From positions 1-64,000 of the forward strand of contig ONAD01000005.1 of assembly GCA_900315735.1 (NCBI GenBank): 64,000 nucleotides of DNA. The letters run 5' to 3'. The notes beneath the pieces are model-generated. The model did no database searches. It was not told the origin of the DNA and saw nothing but the letters and a program-made list of their open reading frames with translations. The position numbers were made by a program, and so were the translations under genes. This stretch comes from an uncultured Lachnospiraceae bacterium (GTDB taxonomy: Bacteria > Bacillota > Clostridia > Lachnospirales > Lachnospiraceae). This document shows positions 44,743 to 53,365 of this stretch, in pieces. The stretch's first letter is position 1; each line of letters begins with the position of its first letter.

Positions 44743-44828
44743 GAATTTCATGAATCAGTGTCCTATAAATCGGGCACTGGAGGAATAACAGAAAGATAAG
44801 AATAGAATAAAAAAGATAAGAAGCAGGA

Positions 44829-44872
44829 AAGACGAGGATGTCACAGAAAATAAGTGCGTCCCCGTCTTTTTT
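44829..44872 (+). terminator. Terminator after the aminotransferase gene
   Basis: AAGACGAGGA (44829-44838) pairs with TCCCCGTCTT (44859-44868, one mismatch) and is followed by T6. Confidence 0.75.
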
Positions 44873-44968
44873 ATGCAGATAGTTGTCAGGCATCCGCAAG
44901 AAGCTGCCGGTGGCAGATTCTGCAGGTGGAAAAAATCGTATGTATATACATTAAGGAAGGGAAGCAAA

Positions 44969-45574
44969 ATGGAACATCTTGTTATTACAATAGGATGCGA
45001 ATATGGCGCAAAAGGAAATCAGATTGGGAAAAAGGTTGCACAGGATTTAGGCATCAAGTTTTATGACCGTGAAACGGTAGATGAGATTATCAAAGAAGTA
45101 GGAATTCCCAAAGATATTATGGAAAAGGTAGAAGAAGGAGTGACCATTGCCGGTAAAGGAGCAGAAGGCGATGTCAGAGGCTCTTTCTCCAAATACGCTG
45201 ATTTGACAGAACGTGCAATTCACGTCCAGAAAACAATTATTCGAAAACTCGCAGCAAGGGAGTCCTGTGTGATTATAGGACGTTCTGCTGATTATATTTT
45301 AAAAGAACAGAAACCGATATTACGTATTTTCATTTATGCACCGGACGAAATCCGGGTAAAAAATGTAATGGAAAGCCACAATCTTTCTGCAGATGATGCA
45401 AAATTACTGATTGTGGAAAAAGATAAACGTTACCATAAGAGACATATGGCACTGACCGGAAGCAACCGTGGAGACAGACATAACAGGGATATGCTGATTA
45501 ACAGCGATTTGCTGGGCGTGGATGGAACTGCGCAGTTGATTGAAGAAGTAGCCGGAAAAGTATTTCAGGAATAG
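44969..45574 (+). CDS. Cytidylate kinase-like protein, second copy
   Basis: A 201-residue paralogue of the protein at 38554, starting MEHLVITIGCEYGAKGNQIGKKVAQDLG. The P-loop again departs from the canonical form. The conserved RESCVIIGRSADYIL segment is present. ATG 44969 has AAGGAAGGG upstream; a longer frame would run through the terminator. It leads an operon with the APC permease 12 bases downstream. The pairing of such a protein with a transporter occurs twice in this region. Confidence 0.8.
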   Translation: MEHLVITIGCEYGAKGNQIGKKVAQDLGIKFYDRETVDEIIKEVGIPKDIMEKVEEGVTIAGKGAEGDVRGSFSKYADLTERAIHVQKTIIRKLAARESCVIIGRSADYILKEQKPILRIFIYAPDEIRVKNVMESHNLSADDAKLLIVEKDKRYHKRHMALTGSNRGDRHNRDMLINSDLLGVDGTAQLIEEVAGKVFQE

Positions 45575-45586
45575 GAGGTAGTAAAT

Positions 45587-47110
45587 ATGGAACAGAAGAA
45601 AACAGAATTCAATAAAGTATTTAATGCCTGGGATATTCTTGTCATTGCATTTGGTGCCATGATTGGATGGGGCTGGGTCGTATCCTCCGGTGGATGGATT
45701 CAGAAAGGCGGCGTGCTTGGAGCAGCTATCGGATTTGCCCTTGGTGGTGTCATGATATTTTTTGTAGGATTAACTTATGCAGAGCTTACAGCAGCTATGC
45801 CGCAGTGTGGTGGTGAGCATGTATTCAGTTACCGGGCAATGGGCTCGAACGGTTCCTTTATCTGTACCTGGGCGATTGTCTTGGGATATGTCGGAGTCAC
45901 CTGCTTTGAAGCATGTGCATTTCCAACGATTCTGACCTATCTCTGGCCGGGATTTTTAAAAGGATATCTTTATACGGTAGCTGGATTTGACATCTATGCT
46001 TCCTGGCTGATTGTAGCTATTATTGTTGCATTTTTAATTATGATAATAAATATTTTTGGAGCCAAAACAGCAGCCATTTTACAGACCATTCTTACCATTA
46101 TCATTGGTGGAGCAGGAATTTTGTTGATTGTGGCATCCGTCATCAATGGAAGTGTGGATAATCTTAACGGACAGATGTTTGCCGGCACATCAGCTGGAGG
46201 CGGAATTAAGGCAGTGCTTAGTGTTGCAGTGTTATCTCCATTCTATTTTATCGGATTTGATGTTATCCCGCAGGCAGCGGAGGAAATCAATGTACCACCG
46301 AAAAAAATCGGAAAAATGCTGATATTGTCCGTGGTACTGGCAGTGTTATTTTATTCACTGGTTATCATTGCGGTAGGTCTGGTATTAAAGCCAGATGCCA
46401 TCGCAGCATCACAGGCTGGAACCGGTCTTGTAACTGCAGATGCCATGGCAGTAGCATTTAAAACATCGGTCATGGCAAAAGTAATTATTGTTGGTGGAAT
46501 GTGCGGAATCATTACTTCCTGGAACTCCTTTATGATTGGCGGTTCCCGTGCTTTATATTCCATGGCAGAATCCTATATGATTCCAAGAACTTTTGCAAAA
46601 CTTCATCCAAAGCATAAGACACCGTTAAATGCACTGATTCTGATGGGAATCCTTACGATGTTAGCACCGTTTGCAGGACGTGTCATGATGGTATGGATTT
46701 GTGATGCAGGTAACTTCGGATGCTGTCTTGCTTATTGCATGGTATCCATTTCGTTCCTGATTTTAAGAAAGAAAGAACCGGATATGCCTCGTCCATATAA
46801 GGTGCCGGGTTACAAATTTGTCGGTGTGATGGCAGTCTTAATGTCAGGATTTATGGTATGCATGTACTGTATTCCGGGAACCGGCGGCAACCTGATTCTT
46901 CCGGAATGGCTGATGGTAGGCGCATGGAGCTTACTTGGAGTTGTATTCTTTGTAGTCTGTAAGAAGAAATACAAAGAGTCCTTTGGTAGTCTGGTACAGC
47001 TTATTTCTGATGAAGATGCTGCAACATTGATGCCGGAGGCAGACGACGTAGAACTGGATCAGGTCATCGATGTGGCAATCGATCGTGTACTGGCGCGGCT
47101 GGCAGGATAA
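45587..47110 (+). CDS. APC-family amino acid/amine permease
   Basis: A 507-residue secondary transporter with about 12 membrane segments. The first helix has the family's IAFGAMIGWGW motif (substrate carboxylate binding), and a long C-terminal cytosolic tail (about 450-507) is acidic. Likely imports an amino acid or amine with protons or in exchange. AGGAGG precedes the ATG. It is between a cytidylate kinase-like gene and an alcohol dehydrogenase gene, on one transcript. Confidence 0.88.
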   Translation: MEQKKTEFNKVFNAWDILVIAFGAMIGWGWVVSSGGWIQKGGVLGAAIGFALGGVMIFFVGLTYAELTAAMPQCGGEHVFSYRAMGSNGSFICTWAIVLGYVGVTCFEACAFPTILTYLWPGFLKGYLYTVAGFDIYASWLIVAIIVAFLIMIINIFGAKTAAILQTILTIIIGGAGILLIVASVINGSVDNLNGQMFAGTSAGGGIKAVLSVAVLSPFYFIGFDVIPQAAEEINVPPKKIGKMLILSVVLAVLFYSLVIIAVGLVLKPDAIAASQAGTGLVTADAMAVAFKTSVMAKVIIVGGMCGIITSWNSFMIGGSRALYSMAESYMIPRTFAKLHPKHKTPLNALILMGILTMLAPFAGRVMMVWICDAGNFGCCLAYCMVSISFLILRKKEPDMPRPYKVPGYKFVGVMAVLMSGFMVCMYCIPGTGGNLILPEWLMVGAWSLLGVVFFVVCKKKYKESFGSLVQLISDEDAATLMPEADDVELDQVIDVAIDRVLARLAG

Positions 47111-47161
47111 TGGAATGTATAGAGTAAAGAAAGCAGAATATAGAAAATGAGAGGAAAAGCT

Positions 47162-48346
47162 ATGAACGAATTTAATTTTTCAGTACCGCAGAATATTATC
47201 GTAGGAAGAGGCTCTATGGCAAAGCTTCCGGAAGTTGCAAAAAAAATGGGTGGAAAGCATGCATTTATCATATCCGGACCACATCTTAAGAAGATGGGAC
47301 TGGTGGAGAAAGCCGCAGAATCCTTAAAAGCCGAAGGAATTCTGGTGGATGATTTTACGGATATCGAAGGAAATCCTTCCGTTACAACCGTGGAAGCAGC
47401 GACAGAAGCATTTAAGGCTTCCGGGGCAGACTTTATCGTAGCTTTTGGTGGTGGTTCCCCGATGGATGTGGCGAAGGCAGTTGGCGTAGTTGCAAAATAC
47501 GGTGGAAGCATTACGGAATATGAAGGAGCACATAAAGTGCCGGGCAAAATTATTCCATTGGTGGCACTGCCAACGACAGCAGGAACCGGTTCCGAGGTGA
47601 CAGCATTTTCTGTAATTACTGACCACAGCAGAGACTATAAACTGACGGTATTTTCCTATGAACTGCTGCCGGCATATGCCATTCTGGATGCAGATCTGAT
47701 TACAACGGCACCAGCCAGCGTAGCAGCGGCCTGCGGAATCGATGCATTCATCCATGCAGAAGAGGCATATATTTCTACTGCCGCTTCTCCGTTTTCCGAT
47801 GCCATGGCAGAAAAAGCAATGGAGCTTATCGGAGGAAATATCCGAAGATTTGTAGCAAACCGCACCGATGTGGAGGCAGCAGAAGCAATGATGGTAGGTT
47901 CACTGTTTGCTGGAATTGCATTTTCTTTTGCAAGACTTGGAAATGTACATGCCATGAGCCATCCGGTCAGCGCATTCTTTGATGTGCCACACGGAGTTGC
48001 CAATGCAGTATTGCTTCCAGTAGTAGCGGAGTATAATGCCTTAGCTGACCATGGAAGATATTATAAAATTTATAACTACATCAGTGAAATCCCGGCTTAT
48101 GAAGATGAGTTTGAACCGATGATGTTAGTGGATGCCATCCGTTCTTTATGTGAAGCCATTGGAATTCCGGCAAATCTTACGGAAGCCATCAATCAGGCAA
48201 GAAAAACAGGAAGCATCAGCCGGGAAGCCATCGAAGAGAAAATAGAAGCAATGGCAGCAGATGCCATGAAGAGCGGCAATATTGCAGTGAACCCACGGTC
48301 ATCCCGTCAGTGTGATATAGAAATGTTATACCGCAAGGCACTGTAA
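47162..48346 (+). CDS. Iron-containing alcohol dehydrogenase
   Basis: A 394-residue group III alcohol dehydrogenase. NAD(P) site FGGGSPMDVAKAVGV, PTTAGTGSEVT, and the metal ligands in HAMSHPVSAFFDVPHGVANAVLLP (His residues) with an Asp from GIDAFIHAEEAY. It would reduce an aldehyde such as succinic semialdehyde to the alcohol, or the reverse. The start at 47162 (MNEFNFSVPQN) follows GAGAGG; an ATG five codons earlier is less likely. With the aminotransferase and permease it could form a fermentative amine or GABA route. Confidence 0.88.
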   Translation: MNEFNFSVPQNIIVGRGSMAKLPEVAKKMGGKHAFIISGPHLKKMGLVEKAAESLKAEGILVDDFTDIEGNPSVTTVEAATEAFKASGADFIVAFGGGSPMDVAKAVGVVAKYGGSITEYEGAHKVPGKIIPLVALPTTAGTGSEVTAFSVITDHSRDYKLTVFSYELLPAYAILDADLITTAPASVAAACGIDAFIHAEEAYISTAASPFSDAMAEKAMELIGGNIRRFVANRTDVEAAEAMMVGSLFAGIAFSFARLGNVHAMSHPVSAFFDVPHGVANAVLLPVVAEYNALADHGRYYKIYNYISEIPAYEDEFEPMMLVDAIRSLCEAIGIPANLTEAINQARKTGSISREAIEEKIEAMAADAMKSGNIAVNPRSSRQCDIEMLYRKAL

Positions 48347-48458
48347 AACAGATATCTTTATCAAAAAGCATCCGCTAATATCATAAAAAATTTGAAGTGG
48401 AAAGTTTAAAATAGAAACCCCATAATAGAAATTTTCGAATGGAAAGCGAGGAAAATGT

Positions 48459-49022
48459 ATGGATTACCTGTCACATAATGTATCGGTAAATTTAAAGAGA
48501 CTGCGTCAGTCCAAGGGAATGAGCCTTGATCAGGTGGCAGAGCAGACCGGCGTAAGTAAGAGCATGTTAGCGCAGATTGAAAAGGGAACGGCGAATCCAT
48601 CATTGGGCGTGCTTGGAAAGATTACAAGCGGACTGCGAATCGAATTTCAGACTTTAATTGAAGCTCCCCGTGTGGATTTCTGTCTGGTGAAGCCGGAAGA
48701 AATGATTCCAACCAAGGAACTGGAGGGACAGTATAAGGTCTTTACCTGCTTTCCGTTTGAGGATTCCCAGTCCGTAGAAATCTACCGGATTGACGTAGAA
48801 CCGGGCGGTGTATACACCAGCGGAAGCCACGGCGAGCGGACGAGAGAATATATTACGGTAATCGACGGCACGCTGACCATAGAATGCCATGACCACAGCC
48901 AGAAAGTGGAAAAGAGTCAGGTCTATAAATTCGAAACAGACCAGCCACACATTTACCGGAATGAAGGAAGTGAGAAGGCAAGCTGTATGTGCTTTTTCTT
49001 AGACTATACAAATATTCGATAA
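48459..49022 (+). CDS. XRE-cupin transcriptional regulator
   Basis: A 187-residue protein with an N-terminal HTH (SVNLKRLRQSKGMSLDQVAEQTGVSKSML, about 7-60) and a C-terminal cupin (about 110-180, VEPGGVYTSGSHGERTREYITVIDGTLTI). Regulators of this build commonly control amine or amino acid use genes (PuuR-like), so the upstream permease-dehydrogenase operon is a likely target. GCGAGG lies before the ATG. Its last codons reach the outer end of the large palindrome that follows. Confidence 0.87.
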   Translation: MDYLSHNVSVNLKRLRQSKGMSLDQVAEQTGVSKSMLAQIEKGTANPSLGVLGKITSGLRIEFQTLIEAPRVDFCLVKPEEMIPTKELEGQYKVFTCFPFEDSQSVEIYRIDVEPGGVYTSGSHGERTREYITVIDGTLTIECHDHSQKVEKSQVYKFETDQPHIYRNEGSEKASCMCFFLDYTNIR

Positions 49023-49568
49023 ATATAGCAGGCAATTGCGAAAGAGGTAGAATATTTGGAGTAAAGGAATTTTGAGGTATTTCATGTACGTTTATTTTCA
49101 GATGATGAAATACCACAGTTCTAAAATGCGTGTTTTTCTTTTGGTCATAAAAACAGTCTTTCCAATGTTTGTCAGAATAACTGTACGGTTCGTCGAAGTA
49201 CAGATGCCTGATAAGGGCTGTTAGGGGCACTTGGAATTTCGTCTGGCAACGGGCAACGCTGGTACAGGGATGTACCAGCGAGGCACAATTGAACATGGAT
49301 GTGAATTTGTGCCGGTTGCCAGATGAAATTAAGATGATATCGAAATTCCCAGTGCCCCTTGCAGGCATTATGTGGCATCTGTTCTCGACGGACAGTGCAG
49401 CGATTCTGACAAAGCAACCGGAAAGACAGTTTACCAGCAAGAAAAACACGCATTCTAAGAACTGTTGGCATTTCACATCTAAGAAAATCAGCTGTACATG
49501 GAAAGCCTCAAAATTTTTTGCTCAAAATCTTTCTCAATCCCTCATTCACAATTGCCTGGAATATTTAT
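49019..49568. repeat. 550-base imperfect palindrome, candidate structured RNA or MITE
   Basis: The two halves are near reverse complements over about 230 bases each. Matched blocks include CAGGCAATTG (49029) / CAATTGCCTG (49549), a perfect 15-base block 49126-49140 / 49439-49453, AGGGGCACT (49223) / AGTGCCCCT (49351), GGAATTTCG (49233) / CGAAATTCC (49341) and TCTGGCAAC (49242) / GTTGCCAGA (49315). The apex has two further hairpins: GCTGGTACA/TGTACCAGC (49258-49279) and GGCACAA/TTGTGCC (49282-49313). TATACAAATAT stands on both flanks (49005, 49608). No protein-coding frame is convincing on either strand. Confidence 0.8.
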
Positions 49569-49694
49569 GGAAGAAATAGAATAAAAAAATATATATTTTA
49601 CAAAGATTATACAAATATCAGACAAAGCAAATCTTGACTTGATTCATTCCGAGGATTAGAATGGAAAAAGAGAATGAATCAGGAGGTGAAATGC

Positions 49695-49784
49695 ATGGAC
49701 AGTTGCGATAGTACTGGGCGAAGTAGTATCTGCGGTGGCAGACAGAAGATGATTTTGGCGCAATTGGCCATGGATTTCAGGTAA
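49695..49784 (+). CDS. Leader ORF upstream of mgtE (29 aa)
   Basis: ATG 49695 has a perfect AGGAGG (49681-49686) eight bases upstream and opens 29 codons (MDSCDSTGRSSICGGRQ...). Its last codons cover the 5' arm of the terminator at 49760. A translating ribosome would therefore change folding of the terminator, as in leader-peptide control. A shorter frame from ATG 49691 (six residues) overlaps it. An upstream hairpin GATTCATTC/GAATGAATC (49641-49649/49673-49681) borders the ribosome site. Confidence 0.55.
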   Translation: MDSCDSTGRSSICGGRQKMILAQLAMDFR

Positions 49785-49813
49785 GAATCCATACAGGACA
49801 ATTGCTCTTTTTA
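49760..49813 (+). terminator. Leader terminator before mgtE
   Basis: GCAATTG (49760-49766) pairs with CAATTGC (49799-49805), ATGGATT (49770-49776) with AATCCAT (49786-49792), then TCTTTTT. It lies about 90 bases before the mgtE start, so full-length mRNA requires antitermination. No M-box consensus was recognised. Confidence 0.8.
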
Positions 49814-49901
49814 CGCTGGAAATGCGATATGTGTTTTCTGTAATTGTGCGGGTATCATCGGGACTGCTGCCGCAGGAAAATGATATAAGGAGGCAGAAGC
49901 A

Positions 49902-51293
49902 GTGGACGAGAAATTAAAAGAGCAGAATTATGTAGAAGAGTTAATAGAGATAATCCGTAGTACGAAGAGCAATGAGGAACTGCGGGATAAATTATCCGAT
50001 TATCATGAAAATGATATTGCGGATGCATTTGTGCGTCTGGATGAAGAAGAACGAAAGAGATTATACCCAATCCTGGGAGCGGAACAGGTTGCGGAAATCT
50101 TTACTTATATTGATGACCCGGATCTATATCTGAATGAATTGGATCTGGATAAAGCGGCACGGGTTATTTCCTACATGGACTCCGATGATGCGGTAGATGT
50201 CTTAGACGAACTGGATGATTCCAAGCAGGCACAGCTGGTAGAGTTGCTGGATGAAGAATCCAGTCATGACATTAAGATGATTCAGTCCTATGGGGATGAC
50301 GAAATTGGTAGCAAGATGACCACGAACTTCATTGTGATTAAGAATGATCTTACCATCCGACAGGCTATGCGGGAGCTGATTCGTCAGGCGGGAGAAAATG
50401 ATAACATTTTGACAGTTTATGTTACTGATGAAGCAGGCAAATTCTATGGAGCCATTGATTTAAAGGACTTAATCATTGCCCGTGAAAATAATGCACTGGA
50501 AGATATCATCAGTACATCCTATCCGTATTTGCGGGATCATGAACAGATCAGTGAATGTATCGAGCGAATGAAGGACTATGCAGAGGACTCCATTCCGGTA
50601 CTGGATGAAAATGATGAAATCTTAGGTGTTATCACATCTCAGGATATCGTAGAAGTTGTGGATGATGAGATGGGTGATGACTACGCAAAGTTAGCAGGTC
50701 TGACCGCCGAAGAAGATTTACAGGAAACGCTGGTAGAGAGTATGAAGAAACGTCTGCCATGGCTGATTATCTTACTGGTACTTGGCATGGGCGTATCTTC
50801 TGTAGTGGGGATTTTTGAGACCGTTGTAGCCGTAATTCCAATTGTCATGTGTTTCCAGTCGCTGATACTTGACATGGCAGGAAATGTCGGAACACAGTCG
50901 CTGGCTGTAACCATTCGTGTACTGGTAGATGAAAATCTTACGTCAAAGCAGAAACGTCATCTGGTAGGAAAAGAAATGCGTGTTGGATTTATGAACGGGC
51001 TTTTTCTGGGGATACTGGCATTTTTCTTTATCGGATTATATGTCTGGTTGTTAAAGAATAATCCGGTGAGTCATGCATTTATTATTTCAGGATGCGTGGG
51101 TCTTGCACTGATGATAGCAATGGTAATATCAAGCCTTGTGGGAACCTTGATTCCAATGCTTTTTCATAAGATTAAGATTGATCCGGCAGTGGCATCCGGT
51201 CCATTGATTACCACAATTAATGACCTGGTAGCAGTAGTAACCTATTATGGATTAGTCTGGCTGCTGTTGATAGATGTATTGCATTTTGCATAG
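49902..51293 (+). CDS. mgtE: Magnesium transporter MgtE
   Basis: A 463-residue Mg2+ channel/transporter: N-terminal superhelical MgtE_N domain (about 30-130, YIDDPDLYLNELDLDKAARVI), two CBS domains (about 135-255) that sense Mg2+, and a five-helix membrane domain (about 285-463) with the conserved GNVGTQSLAVTIR. GTG 49902 has AAGGAGG eight bases upstream. Expression is likely controlled by the leader described just before. Confidence 0.95.
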   Translation: MDEKLKEQNYVEELIEIIRSTKSNEELRDKLSDYHENDIADAFVRLDEEERKRLYPILGAEQVAEIFTYIDDPDLYLNELDLDKAARVISYMDSDDAVDVLDELDDSKQAQLVELLDEESSHDIKMIQSYGDDEIGSKMTTNFIVIKNDLTIRQAMRELIRQAGENDNILTVYVTDEAGKFYGAIDLKDLIIARENNALEDIISTSYPYLRDHEQISECIERMKDYAEDSIPVLDENDEILGVITSQDIVEVVDDEMGDDYAKLAGLTAEEDLQETLVESMKKRLPWLIILLVLGMGVSSVVGIFETVVAVIPIVMCFQSLILDMAGNVGTQSLAVTIRVLVDENLTSKQKRHLVGKEMRVGFMNGLFLGILAFFFIGLYVWLLKNNPVSHAFIISGCVGLALMIAMVISSLVGTLIPMLFHKIKIDPAVASGPLITTINDLVAVVTYYGLVWLLLIDVLHFA

Positions 51294-51325
51294 CATAAAA
51301 CCTTAGGATGACGAGGAAATAAAGG

Positions 51326-52033
51326 ATGAATAAAATCCAGAATATAAAAGTCCTTTTTTGGGATATTGATAATACACTGCTTGATTTTGATGCGGGAGCA
51401 GAAGATTCCATGAAACAGGCATTTGCAGATTTGGGGCTGGAGTTTAAACCGGAAATGTTTGATGTTTTTCAGGAAGAAAATCATATTATCTGGGACAAAA
51501 TCGAAAAGGGTGAATTATCAAGGGAAGACCTTCCCTATGTCCGCTGGCAGATTATATTAAAACGGCTGGGATTAAAAGCCGATGGTGTGGCAATGGAGCA
51601 TGTGTTCCGAAGCTATCTTCATAATAGTGCAGTGCCGGTGAGCGGTGCATTGGAAACATTGGAAGCTTTAGCAGGAAAATACATATTCTGTGCAGCAAGC
51701 AACGGACCGTATGAGCAGCAGCTAAACCGTCTGGAGCGAGGCGGCATGCGTAAATATTTTACACATTGCTTTGTTTCGGAAAAGGTTGGCGTAGAGAAAC
51801 CGAGCCTTCGTTTTTTTGAAAAATGTATGGAAGAATTGCCTGGAATTGAACCGGAAGAATGCCTGATGATAGGTGATTCCCTGACAGCAGATATTGCAGG
51901 AGGGCATGCTGCAGGACTTAAAACCTGTTGGTATCATCCGGAAGATGCCATAACCAATGAAAAATTAAGAGAGTTAGAGCAGCAGGCAGATTACAGAGTC
52001 AACAGCCTGCCGGAACTTATTACATTATTATAA
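51326..52033 (+). CDS. yjjG: YjjG-type HAD nucleotidase
   Basis: A 235-residue HAD hydrolase. Motif I FWDIDNTLLDFD, motif II CAASNGP, motif III Lys in VGVEKPSLRFF and motif IV MIGDSLTADIAGG. YjjG enzymes remove phosphate from non-canonical pyrimidine nucleotides (house-cleaning). It follows mgtE by 32 bases. Confidence 0.88.
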   Translation: MNKIQNIKVLFWDIDNTLLDFDAGAEDSMKQAFADLGLEFKPEMFDVFQEENHIIWDKIEKGELSREDLPYVRWQIILKRLGLKADGVAMEHVFRSYLHNSAVPVSGALETLEALAGKYIFCAASNGPYEQQLNRLERGGMRKYFTHCFVSEKVGVEKPSLRFFEKCMEELPGIEPEECLMIGDSLTADIAGGHAAGLKTCWYHPEDAITNEKLRELEQQADYRVNSLPELITLL

Positions 52034-52048
52034 AAAGATTTTGGTATT

Positions 52049-52210
52049 TTACGAAGCATCTGATTTATCCAGAGAAGTCGGTATCGCGCCAATTAGTATC
52101 AGCAGTGCTCCCAGAATTTCAAAAGGAGTCAGAGGTTCGTGCAAAAGCAGAACAGCAAAGATAACAACTGAAGGTGTTTGACAGAATAAGCAGTGTTCAT
52201 TACAATGTTT
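52049..52210 (-). pseudogene. C-terminal remnant of an EamA/DMT-type transporter
   Basis: The minus strand reads TPSVVIFAVLLLHEPLTP followed by FEILGALLILIGAIPTS and a stop: the last helix pair of an EamA/DMT permease. An in-frame stop at 52211-52213 and absence of any upstream homology show that only about 45 residues remain. Confidence 0.6.
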
Positions 52211-52238
52211 TTAGAAAAAAAGAAATGGGGGAACAGGG

Positions 52239-52772
52239 ATGTTAGAATGTAAAATTGAAATCGGAAAAGAAGAGCAGGATGCGCTGCTTGAAATCGCTTT
52301 GAATTCTAAGGAGTATCGAAAGAAAAGAAAAGCGGAAGCAATAAAATTTTTAATTCTGATTGTAGCTTGTATTTTGATTATAATATGGAGAGTAACAAAT
52401 AGCGATACAAGGCTTGTTGTACTTTGCTCACTCCTGGCTGCATATAGTCTTTTTATGATATGCGGAGGAAGCAAGCTGATGCAGAAGACGGTATTAAAGA
52501 AATCTGTTACAGCAATGGATAAAGAACTAAAATCCGGTTATCGGAAGTATACTTTCAGTGAAGATGGAATTCTTTTAAAATCAGAAGTTTCAGAAGGAAA
52601 TACTGCATGGACACTTTATAAGGATTGGGAAATCTATGGAAATTACATCTGCATCAGGAATCTGTCGAATGAAAATGTTCTTGTAAAACAGGATAAATTG
52701 TCGGCAGAAGAGAGGACATGGCTGATTGATTTACTGACCCGTCATCTGGGAAAAGCAGTAAATGAGAAATGA
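52239..52772 (+). CDS. YcxB-like membrane protein, first copy
   Basis: A 177-residue protein, MLECKIEIGKEEQDALLEIALNS..., with two hydrophobic segments (about 35-75) and a C-terminal beta-rich part (YTFSEDGILLKSEVSEGNTAWTLYKDWEIYGNYICIRN) as in YcxB-like proteins. Function unknown. The next gene is a tandem duplicate. Confidence 0.72.
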   Translation: MLECKIEIGKEEQDALLEIALNSKEYRKKRKAEAIKFLILIVACILIIIWRVTNSDTRLVVLCSLLAAYSLFMICGGSKLMQKTVLKKSVTAMDKELKSGYRKYTFSEDGILLKSEVSEGNTAWTLYKDWEIYGNYICIRNLSNENVLVKQDKLSAEERTWLIDLLTRHLGKAVNEK

Positions 52773-52822
52773 ATGGAAAGAAAATAAATAAAAAATAGAT
52801 GAAAAGAAAATGGGGAACAGAG

Positions 52823-53350
52823 ATGTTAGAATATGAAATTGAAATCGGAAAAGAAGAGCGGGACGCGCTGTTGGAAATAACTTTGCAATCGGATGTATAC
52901 CGGAAGAGAAGAAAAGTGGTAACGATTACTTCTGTGATTATGTGCATAATCTGTCTGCCGTCCGGAATGTTAAGCTTTATGCTTGGCAGGGCAGAAATGG
53001 GTTCACTTTTTATGATTCTTTGGGCAGCTTTTCTATATTTTGCATGCGGCGGGAAAAAGGTACAGCAGAAAGCACGACTTAAGAGATTTTACGCAAAGGC
53101 ACAGAAGGCACTGGTAAGTGGTCACCGCAAGTATATTTTCAGTGAAGAAAGCATCAGCATAAAATCAGAAATAGCGGAGGGTGTGAATCTGTGGACTGCC
53201 TATAAGGACTGGGGATTCTATGAAAATTATATTTATATCAGAAATCTGTCCAATCAGGTGATTCTGGTAAGACAGAGTGAGCTGTCAGCAGAAGACCATG
53301 CATGGCTGGTGGATTTGCTGACCCGTCATCTGGGCGCAGCGCTGGCTTAG
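52823..53350 (+). CDS. YcxB-like membrane protein, second copy
   Basis: A 175-residue paralogue of the protein at 52239: MLEYEIEIGKEERDALLEITLQS, two membrane segments and the YIFSEESISIKSEIAEGVNLWTAYKDW region. ATG 52823 is chosen because it matches the paralogue start and the same GGGGAACAGAG stretch precedes both. Tandem duplication is evident; the sequences have diverged in the membrane part. Confidence 0.72.
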   Translation: MLEYEIEIGKEERDALLEITLQSDVYRKRRKVVTITSVIMCIICLPSGMLSFMLGRAEMGSLFMILWAAFLYFACGGKKVQQKARLKRFYAKAQKALVSGHRKYIFSEESISIKSEIAEGVNLWTAYKDWGFYENYIYIRNLSNQVILVRQSELSAEDHAWLVDLLTRHLGAALA

Positions 53351-53365
53351 AGGAAGCAGAATGAA

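Noticed and set aside
48853-49579. ORFs on both strands through the large palindrome (49172-49471, 48853-49476, 49289-49579)
   Set aside because: Open frames arise on both strands because of the palindrome; products have no domain signs and no good ribosome sites.
49005-49618. TATACAAATAT direct repeats as a target-site duplication of the palindromic element
   Set aside because: The right copy is 40 bases outside the paired region and the motif is AT-rich, so chance is possible. Kept only as a note.
49622-49901. M-box magnesium riboswitch before mgtE
   Set aside because: None of the conserved M-box segments I know could be found; the leader ORF and terminator explain the region better.
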